Assembly: GCA_020249415.1 (NCBI GenBank)
Contig: JADCFR010000480.1
Coordinates: 1 to 18,181 of the forward strand
Origin: Roseomonas sp.
Lineage (GTDB): Bacteria > Pseudomonadota > Alphaproteobacteria > Acetobacterales > Acetobacteraceae
DNA: 18,181 nt
Direction of reading: 5' to 3'
Part shown: positions 15,333 to 18,181 of the stretch, one piece after another
Layout of the letters: the number at the start of each line of letters is the position of its first letter
Position numbering within the stretch: position 1 is the first letter of the stretch
Notes under the pieces: generated by a model
Told to the model about the DNA's origin: nothing
Databases searched by the model: none
The model's input: the letters and a program-made list of their open reading frames with translations, nothing else
Program-made: the position numbers and the translations under genes

Positions 15333-16736
15333 TCACGCCTTGCCCTTCGCGGGCAGGGTCTTTTCGGCAAAGCGCGCCACCAGATCGGTCAAATGGCCGA
15401 TTTCCGAAAGCCCCAGCCCCTCCGGTGCCGCCGCCGCGCGCCCACCGCGTGCAATCCGGCGCGGTAGGGTTGCGGCAGTGAAGCCTAGCTTGGCCGCTTC
15501 TCTCAGACGCGACTCGGCTTGCGAAACCTGTCGCACCTCACCCGAAAGCCCGACCTCGCCGAAATACACCGCGCCCGAATCCGTGGGCCGATCTGTCGCC
15601 GCCGAGACCAGCGCCGCCGCCACCGCCAAATCCGCCGCCGGTTCGCTGATACGCAAGCCGCCCGCGATATTCAGATAGACATCATTCTGCCCAAGGCTGA
15701 GGCCACACCGCGCTTCCAGCACCGCGAGCAGCATGGAAAGCCGCCCGGAATCCCAGCCCACCACCTGCCGGCGAGGCGACCCGCCCGACGATGGCGAAAG
15801 CAGCGCCTGGATTTCCACCAGCACCGGGCGCGTGCCTTCAATGCCGGCGAATACCGCCGAGCCGGAGACATTGCCGCGACGTTCCGCCAAAAACAGCGCC
15901 GATGGATTGGCGACTTCCACCAGGCCGCGATCGGTCATCTCGAAAACGCCGATCTCGTCAGTCGCACCAAAACGGTTCTTCACCGCGCGCAGAATACGGA
16001 ATTGATGCCCGCGATCGCCTTCGAAATAGAGCGTCGCATCCACCATATGTTCCAGCACGCGCGGCCCGGCGAGCGTGCCTTCCTTGGTGACATGCCCGAC
16101 GAGCACCAGCGCAAAGCCGCGCGATTTCGCGAGCCTGATCAATTCGGCGGCGCAGGCGCGCACCTGTGCGACGGTCCCCGGTGCTGAATCCAGCGCATCC
16201 AGCCAAACGGTCTGGATCGAATCCATCACCACCAGCGCGGCGTCGCTTTCCTGTTCCAGGCTGGCGCCGATATCCCGCAGCGCCGAAGCGGCGGCCAATT
16301 CCATCGGGCTATCGGAAAGGCCGAGGCGTGCGGCGCGCAGCCTGACCTGCTCCACCGCCTCTTCACCCGAGATGTAAAGCACCCGCCGCCCGCCAGAGGC
16401 CAGGCGCGCCGCCGCTTGCAACAATATGGTGGATTTGCCGATGCCGGGGTCGCCCCCCACCAGCACGGCGGAAGCCGGCACAAAGCCGCCACCCAAAACA
16501 CGGTCCAATTCTGCAATACCGGTGACGATGCGCGGCGGAGGCGCGCTTTCGCCCTTCAGGCCGACAAATTCAACGCGGCGCCCGCCAGCGGTCTTGGCGG
16601 CGGGGCCGGGGCCGCGCGGGGCGGTGGTTTCCTCGATCAGCGTATTCCATTCGCCGCAGGCATCGCAGCGCCCCTGCCATTTGGGGCTGACCGCCCCACA
16701 GGCCTGGCAGACAAAGCGGCTGCGATCCTTGGCCAT
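15333..16736 (-). CDS. radA: DNA repair protein RadA
   Basis: RadA (Sms) is a DnaB-like ATPase that helps process recombination intermediates by branch migration. The 467-residue protein has all the parts: a zinc finger with C10, C13, C24, C27; Walker A GGDPGIGKST at 94-103; Walker B LVVMDS near 168-173; the RadA signature KNRFG at 253-257; and a C-terminal Lon-like domain with GEVGLSGEVRQVSQAESRL. The ATG at 16736 is 17 bp after the stop of the FAH gene. CDSs for cvpA, purF and an SDR follow, as in many Alphaproteobacteria. Confidence 0.97.
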   Translation of the reverse strand: MAKDRSRFVCQACGAVSPKWQGRCDACGEWNTLIEETTAPRGPGPAAKTAGGRRVEFVGLKGESAPPPRIVTGIAELDRVLGGGFVPASAVLVGGDPGIGKSTILLQAAARLASGGRRVLYISGEEAVEQVRLRAARLGLSDSPMELAAASALRDIGASLEQESDAALVVMDSIQTVWLDALDSAPGTVAQVRACAAELIRLAKSRGFALVLVGHVTKEGTLAGPRVLEHMVDATLYFEGDRGHQFRILRAVKNRFGATDEIGVFEMTDRGLVEVANPSALFLAERRGNVSGSAVFAGIEGTRPVLVEIQALLSPSSGGSPRRQVVGWDSGRLSMLLAVLEARCGLSLGQNDVYLNIAGGLRISEPAADLAVAAALVSAATDRPTDSGAVYFGEVGLSGEVRQVSQAESRLREAAKLGFTAATLPRRIARGGRAAAAPEGLGLSEIGHLTDLVARFAEKTLPAKGKA

Positions 16737-16753
16737 TCAGGCGCGCAGGCGGA

Positions 16754-17440
16754 TCAGGTGATCTTCGTGTGGATTTCGCCCACACCTTCCACAATACCTT
16801 CCAGCACATCGCCACGCACCACGGCGGCAACCCCTTCGGGCGTGCCGGTCATGATCAGGTCTCCCGGAGCCAATTCCACCAATTCCGACAGATTGGCGAT
16901 CACCTCAGGCACCGACCAGATCAGCTTGGAAAGGTCAGAGGTCTGCGTGACCTTGCCATTCACCTTGAGCTCAATCTTGCCCTTGGCCGGGTTCACGCCA
17001 GCCGCCGGCACCAGCAGGCCCATGGGGGCGGATTTGTCGAAGCCCTTGCCCATATCCCAGGGGCGGCCGGTCTTTTTCGCCTCATTCTGGATGTCGCGGC
17101 GCGTCATATCCAAGCCGGCGCAATAGCCCCAGACATGAGACAGCGCATCGGCGGTCGCGATATTGCGCCCACCGCGCCCGATGGCGACCACGAGTTCCAT
17201 TTCGTGATGCAGCGATTTGGTGACGGATGGATAGGGCATATCGGCGCCATTGATGACCACGGAATCGGCCGGTTTGGTGAAATAGAAGGGCGGTTCGCGG
17301 GTTGGGTCGCTGCCCATTTCAATCGCGTGTTCGGCGTAATTGCGGCCCACGCAGAAAATCCGCCGCACCGGGAAAAGCGCGTCACTGCCCTTGATCGGCA
17401 GCGCGGCCACGGGCGGGGGCGGGAAGACATAGGAAACCAT
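16754..17440 (-). CDS. Fumarylacetoacetate hydrolase family protein (fumarylpyruvate hydrolase-like)
   Basis: The 228-residue protein is a single FAH catalytic domain. It opens [39 protein letters not shown], very like fumarylpyruvate hydrolases of gentisate pathways. Metal ligands E80 and E82 ([11 protein letters not shown]) and D111 ([11 protein letters not shown]) are present, and the [13 protein letters not shown] segment is typical. Such enzymes cleave the C-C bond of acylpyruvates; related ones decarboxylate oxaloacetate, so the substrate is open. I chose the ATG at 17440 with AAGGAG 9 bp upstream rather than the ATG at 17461. It is the first gene of the eight-gene minus-strand run. A TATAGC at 17470-17475 (minus strand) could be a -10 box, but no good -35 accompanies it. 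Confidence 0.9.
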   Translation of the reverse strand: MVSYVFPPPPVAALPIKGSDALFPVRRIFCVGRNYAEHAIEMGSDPTREPPFYFTKPADSVVINGADMPYPSVTKSLHHEMELVVAIGRGGRNIATADALSHVWGYCAGLDMTRRDIQNEAKKTGRPWDMGKGFDKSAPMGLLVPAAGVNPAKGKIELKVNGKVTQTSDLSKLIWSVPEVIANLSELVELAPGDLIMTGTPEGVAAVVRGDVLEGIVEGVGEIHTKIT

Positions 17441-17577
17441 CTGGGCGACTCCTTCGGGCATTCCGCGCCGCTATAGCCCCAGCCGAGGCGCACCGGAAGG
17501 CAGGGCAGGCGCTTTGTGTGTCATCTGAGGGTGACGCCGCATCTGTCTGAGACGCCAAGATTCCGCCCCAACAAAAA

Positions 17578-17603
17578 CGCCCGGTCAGGGGGGTGACCGG
17601 GCG
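17578..17603 (-). terminator. Rho-independent terminator
   Basis: On the minus strand CGCCCGGTCA, a CCCCCC loop and TGACCGGGCG form a perfect 10-bp stem, followed directly by TTTTT (17573-17577). It closes transcription coming from the PuuD-like gene and insulates the FAH-radA operon. On the plus strand the following bases are only moderately T-rich. Confidence 0.85.
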
Positions 17604-17614
17604 CTACTTTGTAT

Positions 17615-17628
17615 TTTCCGATCGGAAA
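17615..17628. repeat. Perfect 14-bp palindrome TTTCCGATCGGAAA
   Basis: The sequence equals its own reverse complement and lies 11 bp from the terminator stem. It could be an operator for a dimeric regulator or part of a 3' RNA structure. No regulator gene is in view. Confidence 0.45.
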
Positions 17629-17758
17629 GGTCGGGCGAGCCGGCAGGGGATGCCGGGATCGCGACCGCCGGCAAAGCCATGGCCGGTAAGGATTTTTTAG
17701 AACATTTGCGCGAAAAAGCAAAGCCCTAAAACGCAATTTACTGCGCAAAGAAACCGTG

Positions 17759-18181
17759 TCACTCCGCCGCCGCGGCAAGCTTCGCGCCGGCATGGGCGGC
17801 GGCGGCGCGGCCAAAGGCTTCGAAGATCGCGCGGCTATCGGCGTCTCGTTCCCAGTCATATTCGGGGTGCCATTGCACGCCGATGGCGAAGCCGCGCGCG
17901 CCTTCCACGCGGACGGCTTCAATCGTGCCATCCGGCGCCCAGCCTTCCGCGACCAGGCGTGGCGCCAAGCGCTGCACGGCCTGGTTATGCAGGGAATTCA
18001 CCGCAAGCTGCGCTGCGCTGCGTGACGCGGCGGTCAGCGTCGCAGCCAAGGCACCCTGGCCATCAATCCGCACCAGATGCGCCTTGCCGGTGCGCACCAG
18101 CGGGATTTTTTGATCCGATGGCGTGGAATGATCCATCCGCCCCGGCAAATCCTGCACGCGCTGATCCAGGCTGCCGCCAAG
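17759..18181 (-). CDS. Class I glutamine amidotransferase (PuuD-like, peptidase C26), C-terminal part
   Basis: The frame is open through the right edge and ends at a TGA at 17759, so only the last 140 residues are visible. At the edge LGGSLDQRVQDLPGRMDHS matches the region after the nucleophile elbow of gamma-glutamyl-gamma-aminobutyrate hydrolases. VNSLHNQAVQRLAPRL, DGTIEAVRV and GVQWHPEYDWERD follow, the last giving the catalytic His and Glu. The nucleophilic Cys lies off the window. The GTG at 18155-18157 is an internal valine codon, not the start. The E. coli relative PuuD hydrolyses gamma-glutamyl-GABA in putrescine breakdown; other C26 members act on other gamma-glutamyl amides, so I leave the symbol empty. 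An alanine-rich tail closes the protein. A strong terminator lies 155 bp downstream. Confidence 0.88.
   Translation of the reverse strand, partial: LGGSLDQRVQDLPGRMDHSTPSDQKIPLVRTGKAHLVRIDGQGALAATLTAASRSAAQLAVNSLHNQAVQRLAPRLVAEGWAPDGTIEAVRVEGARGFAIGVQWHPEYDWERDADSRAIFEAFGRAAAAHAGAKLAAAAE

Larger units (their letters stand above)
17441..17758. other. 318-bp gap holding a terminator and a possible small RNA
   Basis: The part 17441-17577 should hold the promoter of the FAH-radA-cvpA-purF unit. The middle holds a strong minus-strand terminator (17578-17603), a perfect palindrome (17615-17628) and an inverted repeat CCGGCA-GGGGA-TGCCGG (17640-17656). The part 17685-17758 is AT-rich. The terminator lies 155 bp after the puuD-like stop, which is far for a simple 3' end. 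A 31-codon ORF from an ATG at about 17683 ends inside the terminator but has no ribosome binding site, so I do not call it. Confidence 0.5.

Noticed and set aside
17523..17555. Possible diverged copy of the 6389-6422 hairpin (shared ATCTGAGGG and GAGACGCC)
   Set aside because: Only short blocks agree and the arms no longer pair; chance similarity cannot be excluded by eye.
17591..17683. 31-codon minus-strand ORF (MALPAVAIPASP...)
   Set aside because: No ribosome binding site, it ends inside the terminator stem, and its composition is that expected of random GC-rich DNA.

Overview
This window looks like chromosomal DNA from a GC-rich alphaproteobacterium. Rhodospirillales, and probably Acetobacteraceae (a Roseomonas-like lineage), is my best guess. 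The reasons are the high GC, the radA-cvpA-purF-SDR gene order typical of Alphaproteobacteria, and the remnant of a TctC/Bug solute-binding protein, a family greatly expanded in that lineage. The family placement is inference. I see no phage, transposase, CRISPR, tRNA or rRNA. Seventeen coding regions and one truncated gene account for most of the window, and all but one (prfC) lie on the minus strand.

Layout from left to right. (1) 1-3099, minus strand: uvrC, then pgsA, then a proline-rich lipoprotein that runs off the left edge. (2) 3100-3384: a 285-bp AT-rich gap with a perfect DnaA box, other DnaA-like boxes, an 83% AT stretch and a CtrA-like site, so a candidate origin or DnaA-controlled region. 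(3) 3385-4544, minus strand: an SDR with pteridine-reductase hallmarks coupled by ATGA to folB. (4) 4747-6357, plus strand: prfC (release factor 3). (5) 6367-6500: an unusual run of six short hairpins between convergent genes. (6) 6511-9390, minus strand: an apparent small catabolic operon reading CMD-family protein, beta-hydroxyacid dehydrogenase, lactonase-like metallo-beta-lactamase, truncated TctC, NIPSNAP protein. (7) 9531-17440, minus strand: a tight eight-gene run, FAH-family hydrolase, radA, cvpA, purF, SDR, lytic transglycosylase, pgpA, pncC, with gaps of -4 to 33 bp. (8) 17441-17758: a gap with a strong intrinsic terminator and a possible small RNA. (9) 17759 to the right edge: the C-terminal part of a class I glutamine amidotransferase (PuuD-like peptidase C26).

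Functional links: PgsA and PgpA are consecutive steps of phosphatidylglycerol synthesis. FolB and its coupled SDR act on pterins. UvrC and RadA serve DNA repair and recombination. PurF opens purine synthesis. Most of the window is housekeeping. The accessory part is 6358-9530, where a decayed transporter component and the hairpin array sit. I found no clear new defence or metabolic system. The most notable signals are the hairpin array, the DnaA-box region, the truncated TctC placed directly behind the lactonase gene, and the terminator-bounded gap at the right end.
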